This document shows positions 18,800 through 27,264 of a stretch of DNA of 64,000 nucleotides, in pieces. The position numbers and the translations under genes are program-made. The notes under the pieces were generated by a model that made no database searches, had not been told where the DNA came from, and saw only the letters and a list, made by a program, of their open reading frames with translations. Numbering within the stretch: position 1 is the first letter of the stretch; the number at the start of each line of letters is the position of its first letter. Source of the stretch: Archaeoglobaceae archaeon (lineage in GTDB: Archaea; Halobacteriota; Archaeoglobi; Archaeoglobales; Archaeoglobaceae); NCBI GenBank assembly GCA_025057895.1, contig JANXEF010000002.1:1-64000 (forward strand). Reading direction: 5' to 3'.

Positions 18800-19984
18800 A
18801 TGAAACTTTGGTTGATCGGTGCTTACGGAATCGTCTCTACAACTGCAATGGCTGGCGCTAAAGCTATCGAGAGAGAAATCGTTGATAGAACTGGGCTGCT
18901 CACAACAGTTGACCCCTTCATAGAAATCGAATCCATCATCCCTCTTGATTTTGAATTCGGGGGACATGAAATAAGAATGTTGCCAAATGCCTTCGTAGCA
19001 TGTAGAGAACACTGGGAACTGAACAAACATTTTGATTCTGAAATTCTAATTGCAGTTAAAGAAGATCTTGAGAAAATTTCGGCTTTGAAAGGGACGGCTT
19101 TAAACTGTGGTTCAGGAATAAGAGAACTTGGAAACATTCAAACTCTCGAGGATGGTGGTTTAACTCTCAAGGAGATAGTGAGGAATCTAATGAAAGACAT
19201 GAAGAATTTTGCTGATAAAGAAACCGTTGTCATCAATGTTGCCTCCACGGAAGCTCTGCCAAAGTTGAATAAAAAATTTCATGGTAGTATTGAGGGATTT
19301 GAGGAGATGCTCGACAGAGACGCGAAAGAGTTCGCGACAGCAAGTATGCTCTATGCTTATTCAGCGATAAAGCTTGGATTACCATATGCGAATTTCACCC
19401 CGAGTGTCGGCTCTTCAATTCCAGCTTTAAAAGAGCTTGCTAAAGAAAAAAATGTCCCGCATGCTGGAAACGATGGTAAAACTGGAGAAACACTTGTGAA
19501 AACAACTCTCGCCCCAATGTTTGCATATAGAAATCTCAAAGTTGTTGGCTGGATGAGCTATAACATCCTTGGTGATTACGACGGAAAAGTTTTATCTGCA
19601 AGAGATAACAGAGAAACCAAGATAATAAGCAAGGATAAAGTTCTTGAAAAGACTCTTGGTTATTCACCTTTTAGCATAACAGAAATTGCTTTTTTCCCAA
19701 GTCTTGTTGATAACAAAACTGCATTTGATTTTATTCACTTCAAAGGTTTCCTTGGTAAATTGATGAAGTTCTATTTCATCTGGGATGCAATCGATGCGAT
19801 CGTAGCTTCACCCCTAATCCTTGACATTGCAAGGCTTTTGCTGCTAGCAAAGAAAAAAGGTATTGGTGGTGTTGTTAAAGAAATGGCTTTCTTTTTCAAA
19901 AGCCCAATGGATTGTGAGATTGTTAATACACATGAGCAGTTTCAAATTCTCAAAGAATGGTTTGTTCAGCTTGCTAAAGCGTAG
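18800..19984 (+). CDS. ino1: myo-inositol-1-phosphate synthase
   Basis: Converts glucose 6-phosphate to inositol 1-phosphate, the precursor of archaeal inositol lipids and of the thermophile solute di-myo-inositol phosphate. The NAD-binding motif IGAYGIVSTTAMAG is at the very N terminus; NVASTEA, FTPSVGSSIPAL, AGNDGKTGETLVKTTLAPMF and GWMSYNILGDYDG are family blocks. About 394 aa from ATG 18800, close to the A. fulgidus enzyme; an in-frame extension upstream overlapping the peptidase gene is rejected because GGTGAAGG precedes this ATG. The 3' end overlaps that of lon tail to tail by 19 nt. Confidence 0.93.
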   Translation: MKLWLIGAYGIVSTTAMAGAKAIEREIVDRTGLLTTVDPFIEIESIIPLDFEFGGHEIRMLPNAFVACREHWELNKHFDSEILIAVKEDLEKISALKGTALNCGSGIRELGNIQTLEDGGLTLKEIVRNLMKDMKNFADKETVVINVASTEALPKLNKKFHGSIEGFEEMLDRDAKEFATASMLYAYSAIKLGLPYANFTPSVGSSIPALKELAKEKNVPHAGNDGKTGETLVKTTLAPMFAYRNLKVVGWMSYNILGDYDGKVLSARDNRETKIISKDKVLEKTLGYSPFSITEIAFFPSLVDNKTAFDFIHFKGFLGKLMKFYFIWDAIDAIVASPLILDIARLLLLAKKKGIGGVVKEMAFFFKSPMDCEIVNTHEQFQILKEWFVQLAKA

Positions 19985-21831
19985 GCATATTCTTTGAATT
20001 TTGCTATTAGTTTCATCTTCTTTTCACCATCAGCTAAAGTGTGTTCGAGAACTTCTTCAATCCTTGAAACTGGAATTATTTCTATTTTACCTTCATGTTC
20101 CGCGTCGAGAAGAACATCGTCTATATTTCCCTTTGGAATCACTACTTTTTTGAGTCCAGCTTGAATTGCTGCCTCTATTTTCTGTGTAACTCCTCCTACT
20201 GGTAATACATCTCCACGAACTGAAAGACTACCAGTCATTGCAATTGATTGATCAACTGGAATGCCTTCAATTGCAGAGATTACTGCAGTTGCTATGCTTA
20301 TGCTTGCTGAATCGCCTTCTACACCTTCGTAAGTACCTACGAACTGGATGTGGACATCGTAGTTCGAAGTGTCTTTTCCGAGAATTTTCTTAACAATCGC
20401 AGAAACGTTCATAACAGCTTCTCTTGCAATCTCCTGCAATCTTCCAGTAGCAATCACTCTTCCTTCCGATTTGCTCATAGATGGAGCCACTTCTGCGATT
20501 ATTGGTAAAACAATACCTGCCGATTCGCCGATAACTGCGAGACCATTAACTCTACCAACTTCGTATCCATCAGTTATGAAAAGCCTATAATCTTTTCTTC
20601 TCTCTATATATTTATCTGCAAGTTGCTCTTCAACAGTCTTTGCTATTTTCTTCGCTTTTAAAACGTGTTCAAGCCTTACAAGGCTTGCACCCTCACTTTT
20701 CGCAATATCTCCTGCAGTTCTTATTAATCCTCCGAGTTCTCTTAATCTTAAAGTCAAATGATTCCTTCTTCCTGCTCTTCTCATTGCTTCTCTTATTATT
20801 TCCGCTACAGCATATCTGTCAAAATGTGGAATCTTCCCATCCTTAACGACTTCTTGTGCAACGAATCTCACGAGTTTCTGTCTGTTTTCTTTCGTATCCG
20901 GCATTGTGTCGTTCATATAAATCTCGTAACCATAACCCTCAATCCTACTTCGAAGCGCGGGATGCATACCCATGAGTGCATCAAGGTTTCCTGCAGCAAC
21001 GAGGATAAAATCGCAGGGTACAGGTTCAGTTCTAACCATTGCTCCACTACTTCTTTCACTTTGCCCAGTTATTGGAAACTTCTTATCTTGCAAAGCTGTC
21101 AGCAATTTTTGCTGTGATTCAATAGTTAAAGTGTTGATTTCGTCTATGTAAAGAACTCCTTTGTGAGCTCTGTGAATTGCTCCCGATTCAACTCTCTCGT
21201 GCGCAGGTGTTTCGAGCCCACCACTTTGGAAAGGATCGTGACGCACGTCACCAAACAAAGCTCCTGCGTGAGCACCCGTAGCATCTTCGAAGGGAGCTGT
21301 CTTCTTTTCGGAATTGTCAACAAGAAGTTTTGGAACGTTCCTTTCTTCTCTTGGGATGAAATATCTTGCTACCATTAAGAGGAGAATTGCGGCGATTAGC
21401 CCCCAGATGAAGTTTGCAGGATTTGTTAATACTGTATAAAGAACTACGAGAAATACCAAGGAGAAAATCATAAAATTCCTTGCTTGTGCCTTCTTCATTG
21501 CCTCTTGCTTGTAAGCTTCGACGATTTCTCTTCCCTTACTTGCTGGGATGATTTTTATCTTTGGTTGATTTGGATCCTGTGGATTTGGGTATACTAAGAT
21601 GTCTTCAAGTTCTTCTTTTGGTAACAACTCTGCCATTGCTTTTGCGAGCATAGATTTACCTGTTCCAGGAGAGCCTATGAGCATCACATGCCTTTTTTGT
21701 ACCGCAGCTTTTTTTATAGCTTCAACAGCATGATCTTGTCCTATTACTTGGTCTATTAACCTCTCGGGAACTTTTATCTGACTCGTATCTTCAAAATCCA
21801 ATCCCCCCAATATCTCTCTCACATCCTCCAT
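19966..21831 (-). CDS. lonB: archaeal membrane-anchored Lon protease (LonB type)
   Basis: ATP-dependent protease attached to the inner face of the membrane. Order: AAA+ module with Walker A GSPGTGKS, an inserted pair of membrane helices (about residues 115-160, IFSLVFLVVLYTVL and IWGLIAAILLLMVARY), Walker B VLYIDEIN, then the proteolytic domain with the Ser in GDSASISIA and the Lys in TQKIEAAI of the Ser-Lys dyad. From the ATG at 21831 it is 621 aa, the length I recall for A. fulgidus Lon; a further ATG at 21888 is in frame, but a TTTTAAA box about 27 nt upstream favours 21831. Confidence 0.95.
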   Translation of the reverse strand: MEDVREILGGLDFEDTSQIKVPERLIDQVIGQDHAVEAIKKAAVQKRHVMLIGSPGTGKSMLAKAMAELLPKEELEDILVYPNPQDPNQPKIKIIPASKGREIVEAYKQEAMKKAQARNFMIFSLVFLVVLYTVLTNPANFIWGLIAAILLLMVARYFIPREERNVPKLLVDNSEKKTAPFEDATGAHAGALFGDVRHDPFQSGGLETPAHERVESGAIHRAHKGVLYIDEINTLTIESQQKLLTALQDKKFPITGQSERSSGAMVRTEPVPCDFILVAAGNLDALMGMHPALRSRIEGYGYEIYMNDTMPDTKENRQKLVRFVAQEVVKDGKIPHFDRYAVAEIIREAMRRAGRRNHLTLRLRELGGLIRTAGDIAKSEGASLVRLEHVLKAKKIAKTVEEQLADKYIERRKDYRLFITDGYEVGRVNGLAVIGESAGIVLPIIAEVAPSMSKSEGRVIATGRLQEIAREAVMNVSAIVKKILGKDTSNYDVHIQFVGTYEGVEGDSASISIATAVISAIEGIPVDQSIAMTGSLSVRGDVLPVGGVTQKIEAAIQAGLKKVVIPKGNIDDVLLDAEHEGKIEIIPVSRIEEVLEHTLADGEKKMKLIAKFKEYAYALAS

Positions 21832-21990
21832 TCTCGAATTATAGACAACTTCCAGTTTAAAATACCTATCTTGTCGAATTTCTAACATCTTGTCATCTAA
21901 ATTCTGAATTTTTTAAAATCGATCTACAAAAGTTGTGACTTTTAAATTTTTTAGAGTGAAAAACTTTTATTTTCATCTAGAAAACTCAAA

Positions 21991-22047
21991 TGGCGATGAT
22001 GAAAGGACCCCACTGAAGGTGTGATGAGGGTTTTGAGTTCTGAGCCA
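21991..22047 (+). ncRNA. C/D-box guide sRNA
   Basis: All four boxes of an archaeal methylation guide RNA occur in order: C box ATGATGA (21996-22002), D' CTGA (22013-22016), C' GTGATGA (22021-22027) and D CTGA (22040-22043). The terminal stem is TGGC (21991-21994) with GCCA (22044-22047). Guides are AAGGACCCCA before D' (10 nt) and GGGTTTTGAGTT before D (12 nt). The D'-C' spacer is 4 nt, typical of archaea, giving a compact 57-nt RNA. The gene sits between lon (divergent) and proS. Targets were not determined. Confidence 0.85.
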
Positions 22048-22086
22048 ATTCGGTAAAAAATAAATATTGCTTCCCGACTTATTCCG

Positions 22087-23508
22087 ATGACTTTGCCAAA
22101 GAAGGATAACTTCTCAGAATGGTTTCACGAGATTCTTCAATTTGCGGAGATAATGGATGTTCGCTACCCAGTTAAAGGGTTATATGTATGGTTTCCGTTC
22201 GGTTTTAAAATTAGGCAGCTAGTTTATGGGAAATTGAGAGAGATAATGGACAGAGAACATAGCGAAGTTTACTTTCCAGCACTAATTCCTGAGACAGAAC
22301 TTAAGAGAGAGAGCGAACATATAAGAGGTTTTGAAGATGAAGTTTATTGGATAACTCATGGTGGTTTCTCTCCTTTAGATGTAAAACTCGCTCTACGTCC
22401 AACAAGTGAAACAGCAATGTATCCAATGTTCAAGTTGTGGATAAGAAACCATGCGGATTTACCCCTTAGGGTTTATCAGATTGTTAATACCTTTAGATAC
22501 GAAACTAAACATACTCGTCCACTCATAAGACTCAGGGAAATAACTTCGTTTAAAGAAGCACATACAGCACACAGAAGCTATGAAGAGGCAGAAGAACAGG
22601 TGGAGAGAGCTATTAGATGTTATAAGGAGTTCTATGACTTTCTTGCAATACCTTATATGATAATTCGTCGTCCTGATTGGGATAAGTTCCCTGGAGCAGT
22701 TTATACGATTGCTTTTGACACAATAATGCCCGATGGGCGTACTTTACAGATTGGGACTGTTCACCATCTTGGTGATAACTTTGCTAGAACTTTTGATATA
22801 AAATATGAAGCAGTTGACGGTAATCATTATTACGTTCATCAAACATGCTACGGAATCTCAGAGAGATGCATTGCATCTCTAATAGGAATTCATGGCGATG
22901 ATTTTGGATTGGTTTTACCTTTTGAAGTTGCACCAATACAGATAGTATTGATACCCATTCTTTACAAAGGGAAAGAAAAGGAAGTTCTTGGATTTTGCGA
23001 GGAAGTCATAGAGAGAATAAAGAATTTTAAATATTTTATCGACCTAGGTGAGGAAAGACCAGGGGCTAAGTATTACAGATGGGAGCTTAAAGGTGTACCA
23101 ATCAGATTTGAAATTGGCCCAAGAGAGGCTGAAAGTAGAGAAGTAGTTGTATCTTTCAGAAATGAAAGGAGAAAATTTTCGGTCTCTGTTGAAGAGATAA
23201 ATGAGGAAAAGATCAAAAATTGGAGTGAAGAAATCAGAAAAAGACTCAGAGAAGGAGCAATCCATTCGATTTTACAAAAATTGAAATTTATAAATGATCT
23301 TTCAAAAATAGATGAATTTATTAGAAGCTCAGTGGTTTTACTTTACCTTTGTAAAGAGAAAACTTGCGGTGAGGAGATAGAAAATAGAGGAGGAAAATTA
23401 CTCGGATGGCTTAAAGAGTTACCAGATTTCTTAAATTACAGTCTTGAAGGAAATTGTCTTGTTTGTGGTGAAAAAGGATTCCTTGCGGTTACAGCAAGAA
23501 GCTATTGA
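22087..23508 (+). CDS. proS: prolyl-tRNA synthetase
   Basis: Class II synthetase of the archaeal/eukaryotic type. It has the motif 2 region RVYQIVNTFRYETKHTRPLIRLREI, the proline-site RPTSETAMYPMF, and the DNFARTFDIKYE and HQTCYGISERCIA blocks. The C-terminal zinc-binding domain has cysteines LCKEKTC and NCLVC, and the protein ends in Tyr as is usual for this type. 473 aa, normal. A terminator-like hairpin follows directly. The guide RNA gene is about 40 nt upstream, so both may share a transcript. Confidence 0.96.
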   Translation: MTLPKKDNFSEWFHEILQFAEIMDVRYPVKGLYVWFPFGFKIRQLVYGKLREIMDREHSEVYFPALIPETELKRESEHIRGFEDEVYWITHGGFSPLDVKLALRPTSETAMYPMFKLWIRNHADLPLRVYQIVNTFRYETKHTRPLIRLREITSFKEAHTAHRSYEEAEEQVERAIRCYKEFYDFLAIPYMIIRRPDWDKFPGAVYTIAFDTIMPDGRTLQIGTVHHLGDNFARTFDIKYEAVDGNHYYVHQTCYGISERCIASLIGIHGDDFGLVLPFEVAPIQIVLIPILYKGKEKEVLGFCEEVIERIKNFKYFIDLGEERPGAKYYRWELKGVPIRFEIGPREAESREVVVSFRNERRKFSVSVEEINEEKIKNWSEEIRKRLREGAIHSILQKLKFINDLSKIDEFIRSSVVLLYLCKEKTCGEEIENRGGKLLGWLKELPDFLNYSLEGNCLVCGEKGFLAVTARSY

Positions 23509-23509
23509 A

Positions 23510-23539
23510 ATTATTTTAACTAAAAATAATAGTTTTTTT
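23510..23539 (+). terminator. terminator-like hairpin after proS
   Basis: An 8-bp perfect inverted repeat (ATTATTTT, loop AACTA, AAAATAAT) is followed by AG and seven T residues, just 2 nt after the proS stop codon. Archaeal termination mainly needs the T-run; the AT-only stem is weak, so the hairpin itself may not matter. Confidence 0.5.
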
Positions 23540-23817
23540 CCCCTATGAATAGAAAAGGAGTAAAAAAATTAGTTTTAAAGTAAAATTATCAGAAAATCCT
23601 CGTAATCTTGAGTCTAGTATTTTTTGGAGTTTTCAGTTCGAGCTCTGGGATTATATTTCCGTTCAAATTTAGCGAAAAATTTAAAAATCAAGCAAATTTA
23701 GATTTTTTTTGTCTGTGATCGAGTAAATCTAGTAGATCTTGGGAAAACTGAATAATTGCCCAAATATTAAAAAAATGAACCTAAATTTGCAGACTTCAAA
23801 AATGGGGGTGATATCTG
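23540..23817. other. intergenic leader region of speH
   Basis: About 280 nt without a credible gene. It contains several ATTTAAA-like boxes (around 23667-23690 and 23765-23785), so the speH promoter lies here, and ends with a strong ribosome site GGGGGTGAT (23804-23812) that is placed for an ATG at 23818 rather than for speH itself. Confidence 0.4.
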
Positions 23818-23937
23818 ATGGAAGGTGATGAATATGATAGTCGGAAAGCATATCATCGCGGAACTCTATGGGGTAAATCCAGAGCTCATAGCAAGGGAGG
23901 AAATAGTAAGGCAAATCGTCGAGGGGGTGGTTTATGA
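23818..23937 (+). CDS. possible short upstream ORF overlapping speH
   Basis: An ATG at 23818 follows GGGGGTGAT at ideal distance and opens a 39-codon frame ending TGA at 23937, in a different frame from speH and overlapping its first third. The predicted peptide is basic and rich in Gly, Ser and Arg and resembles no family I know. It could be an accident, or a regulatory ORF controlling decarboxylase translation. There is no independent evidence of expression. Confidence 0.2.
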   Translation: MEGDEYDSRKAYHRGTLWGKSRAHSKGGNSKANRRGGGL

Positions 23938-24172
23938 AGCTGGTTTGAACAAAGTAGGAAGCATTTACAGACAATTCAATCCTCATGGTGTTACAGGAAT
24001 TGTTTTAATATCCGAAAGCCATGTTTCAGTACACACATGGCCTGAATACGAACTAGTTAATCTCGACATATTTACTTGTGGTGACACATCCAAGGCCGAA
24101 AAAACTTTTAAACTTTTCCTCGAGAAATTTAAACCAAAATCTTATAAACATTATGTACTCGATAGGGGTTAA
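23834..24172 (+). CDS. speH: S-adenosylmethionine decarboxylase proenzyme
   Basis: Makes decarboxylated AdoMet, the aminopropyl donor for polyamines. It is a small class 1B (bacterial/archaeal) proenzyme, about 112 aa. The self-cleavage site is in ISESHVSVHTWPE: cleavage before the Ser of ESH gives the pyruvoyl group. The histidine of VHTWPE and the catalytic Cys of IFTCGD follow. Start choice: ATG 23834 has GGTGATG just upstream; ATG 23828 lies within that ribosome site. bpsA follows after only 3 nt, which uses the product. Confidence 0.93.
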   Translation: MIVGKHIIAELYGVNPELIAREEIVRQIVEGVVYEAGLNKVGSIYRQFNPHGVTGIVLISESHVSVHTWPEYELVNLDIFTCGDTSKAEKTFKLFLEKFKPKSYKHYVLDRG

Positions 24173-24175
24173 ATT

Positions 24176-25189
24176 ATGGATAGAATTGAAGTTCAAATTC
24201 TTCAAAGCCTTTTAAGTGGGGAAAGGAGTGTTTATGAAGTAATAGATAGACAAGATGCTTCGCTCCTCGAGTTCGTAAAAGCGATGGAAAATCTCATATC
24301 TTCTGGATTTTTAGAATTCTCGAAAGGAATACTAAGAATTACGGAGAAAGGAAAAGAAATTTTAAGGGGGTTTATAAATCTTGAAGCTCATTGTAGCTTC
24401 TGTGAAGGTACAGGATATTTAATTGATGGTTTTTATTCAAAAATTCTTTCCGAATTCAAGAATATCTGTAAAGATCGTCCGCCAGCAGTTGAAAGATTTG
24501 ATCAAGGGTTCATAGATGAAGAAGGGGTGATAAGGAGATTGGAATTCATACACGAACGCGGCGATATTTATGGTAAATTCTTCATCGTTGGAGATGATGA
24601 TCTTTTCAGTATTGCTGCATCGCTGACTGGGTTGCCAGCAGAGATAGTCGTCATAGATGTAGACGAGAGACTTGTGAAATTCATAAACAAGATCTCTAAG
24701 TCTAATGATTTGGGAATTTCAGCTTATGTTTATGACGTGCAGAAGAAGTTTCCAGAAGAGTTCTATAAGAAATTTGATGTTTTTGTAACAGATCCAGTGG
24801 AAACCATAGATGGTATCAAGCTTTTTCTCTCTCGAGGAGTTTCAACTCTGAAGGGAGTTGGCTGTGCCGGATATTTCGGACTAACAACTCTTGAAGCATC
24901 GAGGAGAAAATGGTATGAGATAGAGAAAATGATTCTCGAGATGGGGTTTGTAATAACCGATGTGAGAAGAAGATTTAATATTTATCCTGCAAACGAGAAG
25001 AGTTATTCTCAGTTTGAAGAAAAGCTGCCAATATACAAAATGTTGGGAGTTAAGACCAATTACAATTGGTATACTTCCTCTTTTTTCAGAATAGAAGCAG
25101 TAAAAGAGCCGAAACCTATTGTTGATGGAGAGATGATTATAGACGAGCATGTTTATAAAGATGAAGAAAGTCTTGCAACTCCTTATTAA
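24176..25189 (+). CDS. bpsA: N4-bis(aminopropyl)spermidine synthase (branched-chain polyamine synthase, DUF43)
   Basis: Adds two aminopropyl groups to spermidine to make a quaternary branched polyamine found in thermophiles. A winged-helix domain (about 1-70) precedes a CSFCEGTGY cysteine pair and a Rossmann-type aminopropyltransferase domain with FIVGDDDLFSIAAS, VIDVDERL and VFVTDPVETIDG. The C-terminal block ANEKSYSQFEEKLPIYKM is family-typical. 337 aa. Immediate coupling to the AdoMet decarboxylase gene supplies the substrate link and supports the call. Confidence 0.9.
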   Translation: MDRIEVQILQSLLSGERSVYEVIDRQDASLLEFVKAMENLISSGFLEFSKGILRITEKGKEILRGFINLEAHCSFCEGTGYLIDGFYSKILSEFKNICKDRPPAVERFDQGFIDEEGVIRRLEFIHERGDIYGKFFIVGDDDLFSIAASLTGLPAEIVVIDVDERLVKFINKISKSNDLGISAYVYDVQKKFPEEFYKKFDVFVTDPVETIDGIKLFLSRGVSTLKGVGCAGYFGLTTLEASRRKWYEIEKMILEMGFVITDVRRRFNIYPANEKSYSQFEEKLPIYKMLGVKTNYNWYTSSFFRIEAVKEPKPIVDGEMIIDEHVYKDEESLATPY

Positions 25190-25198
25190 AGGCAAAAT

Positions 25199-25231
25199 CT
25201 TTATATATTGAAATCCCTAACATTAGGTTAG
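25199..25231 (+). promoter_or_regulatory. hsp20 promoter with HSR1-type heat-shock operator
   Basis: CTTTATATA (25199-25207) is a TATA box placing the start of transcription near 25228-25232. Directly after it lies the perfect palindrome CTAAC-ATTAG-GTTAG (25217-25231). CTAAC-N5-GTTAG is the motif I recall for the heat-shock repressor HSR1 of A. fulgidus. A site overlapping the transcription start would block RNA polymerase, fitting repression at normal temperature. The HSR1 gene itself is not in this window. Confidence 0.75.
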
Positions 25232-25233
25232 TG

Positions 25234-25662
25234 ATGTATATGTGGAGAAGAGGATGGATCGATCCGTTTGAAGAATTGAGAAGGACTGTTGAGAGGTTGA
25301 ATAGAATGCTCTTTGAGGGTTTTGAGCCTCTTAGGGAGTTCAGAGAAACGATTTCAGTTGACATTATAGACGAGGGAGATAAGATAAGAGTTCTCGCAGA
25401 TCTTCCGGGGTTTAAGAAGGAGGAAATAGAGTTATTTTTTGAGGGAGGAAATCTAGTTATAAAGGCTGAAAGCAAAGAGGAATCAGAGGAGAAAGGCAGA
25501 GACTTCATAAGAAGAGAGAGAAGATATGGTAGAGTTTACAGAAAAGTAGCATTACCTGAAGGGCTAAAGATCGAAGCAACCAAAGCGAGTTACAAGAATG
25601 GTGTCCTCGAAATAGAGATTCCTAAAGAAAAGGTTGAAAAGAGAATTATTCCTTTAGAATGA
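25234..25662 (+). CDS. hsp20: Hsp20/alpha-crystallin family small heat-shock protein
   Basis: ATP-independent chaperone that binds unfolding proteins as large oligomers. The alpha-crystallin domain spans about residues 45-140, with the conserved LPGFKKEEIELFFEGGNLVIKA and the ALPEGLKIEATKASYKNGVLEIEIPK (A-x-x-x-n-GvL) segment. A C-terminal I-I-P motif is used for oligomer contacts. About 142 aa. The start codon could be ATG 25234 or 25240, since the transcript start deduced from the TATA box is only a few bases upstream. Probably heat induced through the operator upstream. Confidence 0.93.
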   Translation: MYMWRRGWIDPFEELRRTVERLNRMLFEGFEPLREFRETISVDIIDEGDKIRVLADLPGFKKEEIELFFEGGNLVIKAESKEESEEKGRDFIRRERRYGRVYRKVALPEGLKIEATKASYKNGVLEIEIPKEKVEKRIIPLE

Positions 25663-25823
25663 TTTATTTTGATATTTTTTTATCTAGAAAATTTTCAAGA
25701 CTCATTTTTAAAATTAAAACCTTATAATTAAATTCAAATTAGGAAGAATAGACATAGGGAAAATTATAAATATCTTAAACGCACAATGCTAAACATTTAA
25801 ATTAGAGTTTGGAGGTGATGTGA

Positions 25824-26711
25824 ATGGACCTCGAACTTACTCAGATACAGAAAGATATACTCTATGCTTTGATAACTTTATACAAGAAAAAATCTGGTGG
25901 ATCAATAAAAGGTGAAGAAATTGCTGATTTGATAAACAGAAATCCTGGAACTGTAAGAAATCAAATGCAAGCTTTGAGAGCTCTTGGACTAGTAGAAGGT
26001 GTTCCCGGTCCTAAAGGAGGATATAGACCAACCTCAAAAGCATACGAATTGCTTTCGATTACTAAGCCAGAAGAAAGTGTTGTGGTATCAGTAATAGTAA
26101 ACGATAATTTAATGGATGATTTGTCAGTTGAAGAAATAGATCTACCATCCATATCTCATCCAGAAGTCTGCCAGGCAAGAGTGAGATTACTCGGAGATAT
26201 AAAAAAGATAGTTCCTGGAGACAAAGTAACATTCGGCCCAACACCTGTCAACGAGCTCATAATCTCTGGGAAGGTTGTTGGAAGAGACGACACAGCAAAC
26301 ACAGTTATAGTTGACATCGAAAAAATAGTCGCATTGCCGAGGGATACAGTGGGAGAGCACATGAGCTCACCGATCATTTCGGTCGAAGCGAATGCGAAAG
26401 TAGTAGAGGGAGCAAAGCTTTTAGCTGAAAAACAGATCTACTGTGCCCCAGTTAAAAAAGATGAAAATTTTGTTGGAATTCTAACACTTGATCACATTGC
26501 AAAAGCAGTGGCTGATGGAAAGTTGGAAGCTAAAGTTGAGGAAGTGATGAGACCAAAAATTGTACTTGTTGAAAAGGATACAAGAATAAGAGAAGCAATA
26601 AGATTGATGAGAGATGAAAAAGTCCGCATCCTTGTTGTAACTGATAAAGGAGAGCCAGTTGGAGTTATAACTGATCAAAAAATACTGACAAGGCTAACCC
26701 CAGAACAATAA
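25824..26711 (+). CDS. HTH transcriptional regulator with C-terminal CBS domains
   Basis: A 295-aa predicted regulator: residues 1-80 are a winged helix (EEIADLINRNPGTVRNQMQALRALGLVEG, PGPKGGYRPT wing), the middle (about 85-175) is a beta-rich domain, and residues about 180-295 are two CBS motifs (VGEHMSSPIISVEANAKVVEG and VEEVMRPKIVLVEKDTRIREA) that usually bind adenosyl nucleotides. The family is widespread in methanogens and Archaeoglobi; its target genes are unknown to me. The start is firm: GGAGGTGATGTGA precedes the ATG. It stands alone between gaps of about 160 and 40 nt. Confidence 0.83.
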   Translation: MDLELTQIQKDILYALITLYKKKSGGSIKGEEIADLINRNPGTVRNQMQALRALGLVEGVPGPKGGYRPTSKAYELLSITKPEESVVVSVIVNDNLMDDLSVEEIDLPSISHPEVCQARVRLLGDIKKIVPGDKVTFGPTPVNELIISGKVVGRDDTANTVIVDIEKIVALPRDTVGEHMSSPIISVEANAKVVEGAKLLAEKQIYCAPVKKDENFVGILTLDHIAKAVADGKLEAKVEEVMRPKIVLVEKDTRIREAIRLMRDEKVRILVVTDKGEPVGVITDQKILTRLTPEQ

Positions 26712-26751
26712 TTTTTATTATTATTTTATTTTAATAATTAAAAATGCAAGA

Positions 26752-27264
26752 TCAAAAAGCATCATAAATCTTTTCATGTCTCAGATAAGCCCCTCTATCT
26801 ACGAGATTTTCTATTACAACTTTTTTATTTTCTTGCTTTAGGATTTGATCAGCTTTAAATCTTGCTTTACCTATTCCTATGATATCTCCGAATCTGTTAC
26901 AGATGAAGACGACTTCGTTCTGTTCGAACTCTCCAACTTTTATTATAGACTCGGTGAAGAGATCTCTACCATAAAGAAACAGCATTTCCCCTTTTTCGTT
27001 TACCCATATTTTCTTTTTCTCATTTTTCATCAACCAGAAAGAGCCTTCGATCGTCATACGAAATCTTTTACCAATTTCCCCAAGCTTAACCCCAAAAATA
27101 CAATCTATACCAGTTTTCAAAAATTCGTAAAGCTCTTCTGAGACTGCAAGTACTTCCCTTCCTTTGAGGACTATCTTTTTTTCTTTTAAAAAATCAGAGG
27201 ATTTAAAAAATTTTAAGGCATTTTTCAAAATTCTTTTTTCTCTATCTTTTAATTCCCTAAGCAA
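26752..27264 (-). CDS. NIP7-like PUA-domain RNA-binding protein
   Basis: A 170-aa homologue of NIP7, the ribosome-biogenesis factor. The N-terminal alpha/beta domain leads to a PUA domain with [17 protein letters not shown] and a C-terminal GAYLRHE that matches the GEYVRHE of eukaryotic NIP7. It probably binds pre-rRNA in large-subunit assembly. It begins with TTG (27264), supported by GAGGAG at proper distance within the last codons of fusA; the two genes overlap by 8 nt, so translation is coupled. No ATG exists until residue 70, inside the fold. It is the last gene of the RNA polymerase/translation operon. Confidence 0.8.
   Translation of the reverse strand: MLRELKDREKRILKNALKFFKSSDFLKEKKIVLKGREVLAVSEELYEFLKTGIDCIFGVKLGEIGKRFRMTIEGSFWLMKNEKKKIWVNEKGEMLFLYGRDLFTESIIKVGEFEQNEVVFICNRFGDIIGIGKARFKADQILKQENKKVVIENLVDRGAYLRHEKIYDAF

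Noticed and set aside
23804-23836. C/D-box RNA at the speH start (CTGA followed by GTGATGA)
   Set aside because: The D'-C'-like pair has no C box upstream at guide distance and no closing stem; the GTGATGA is explained as a ribosome site.
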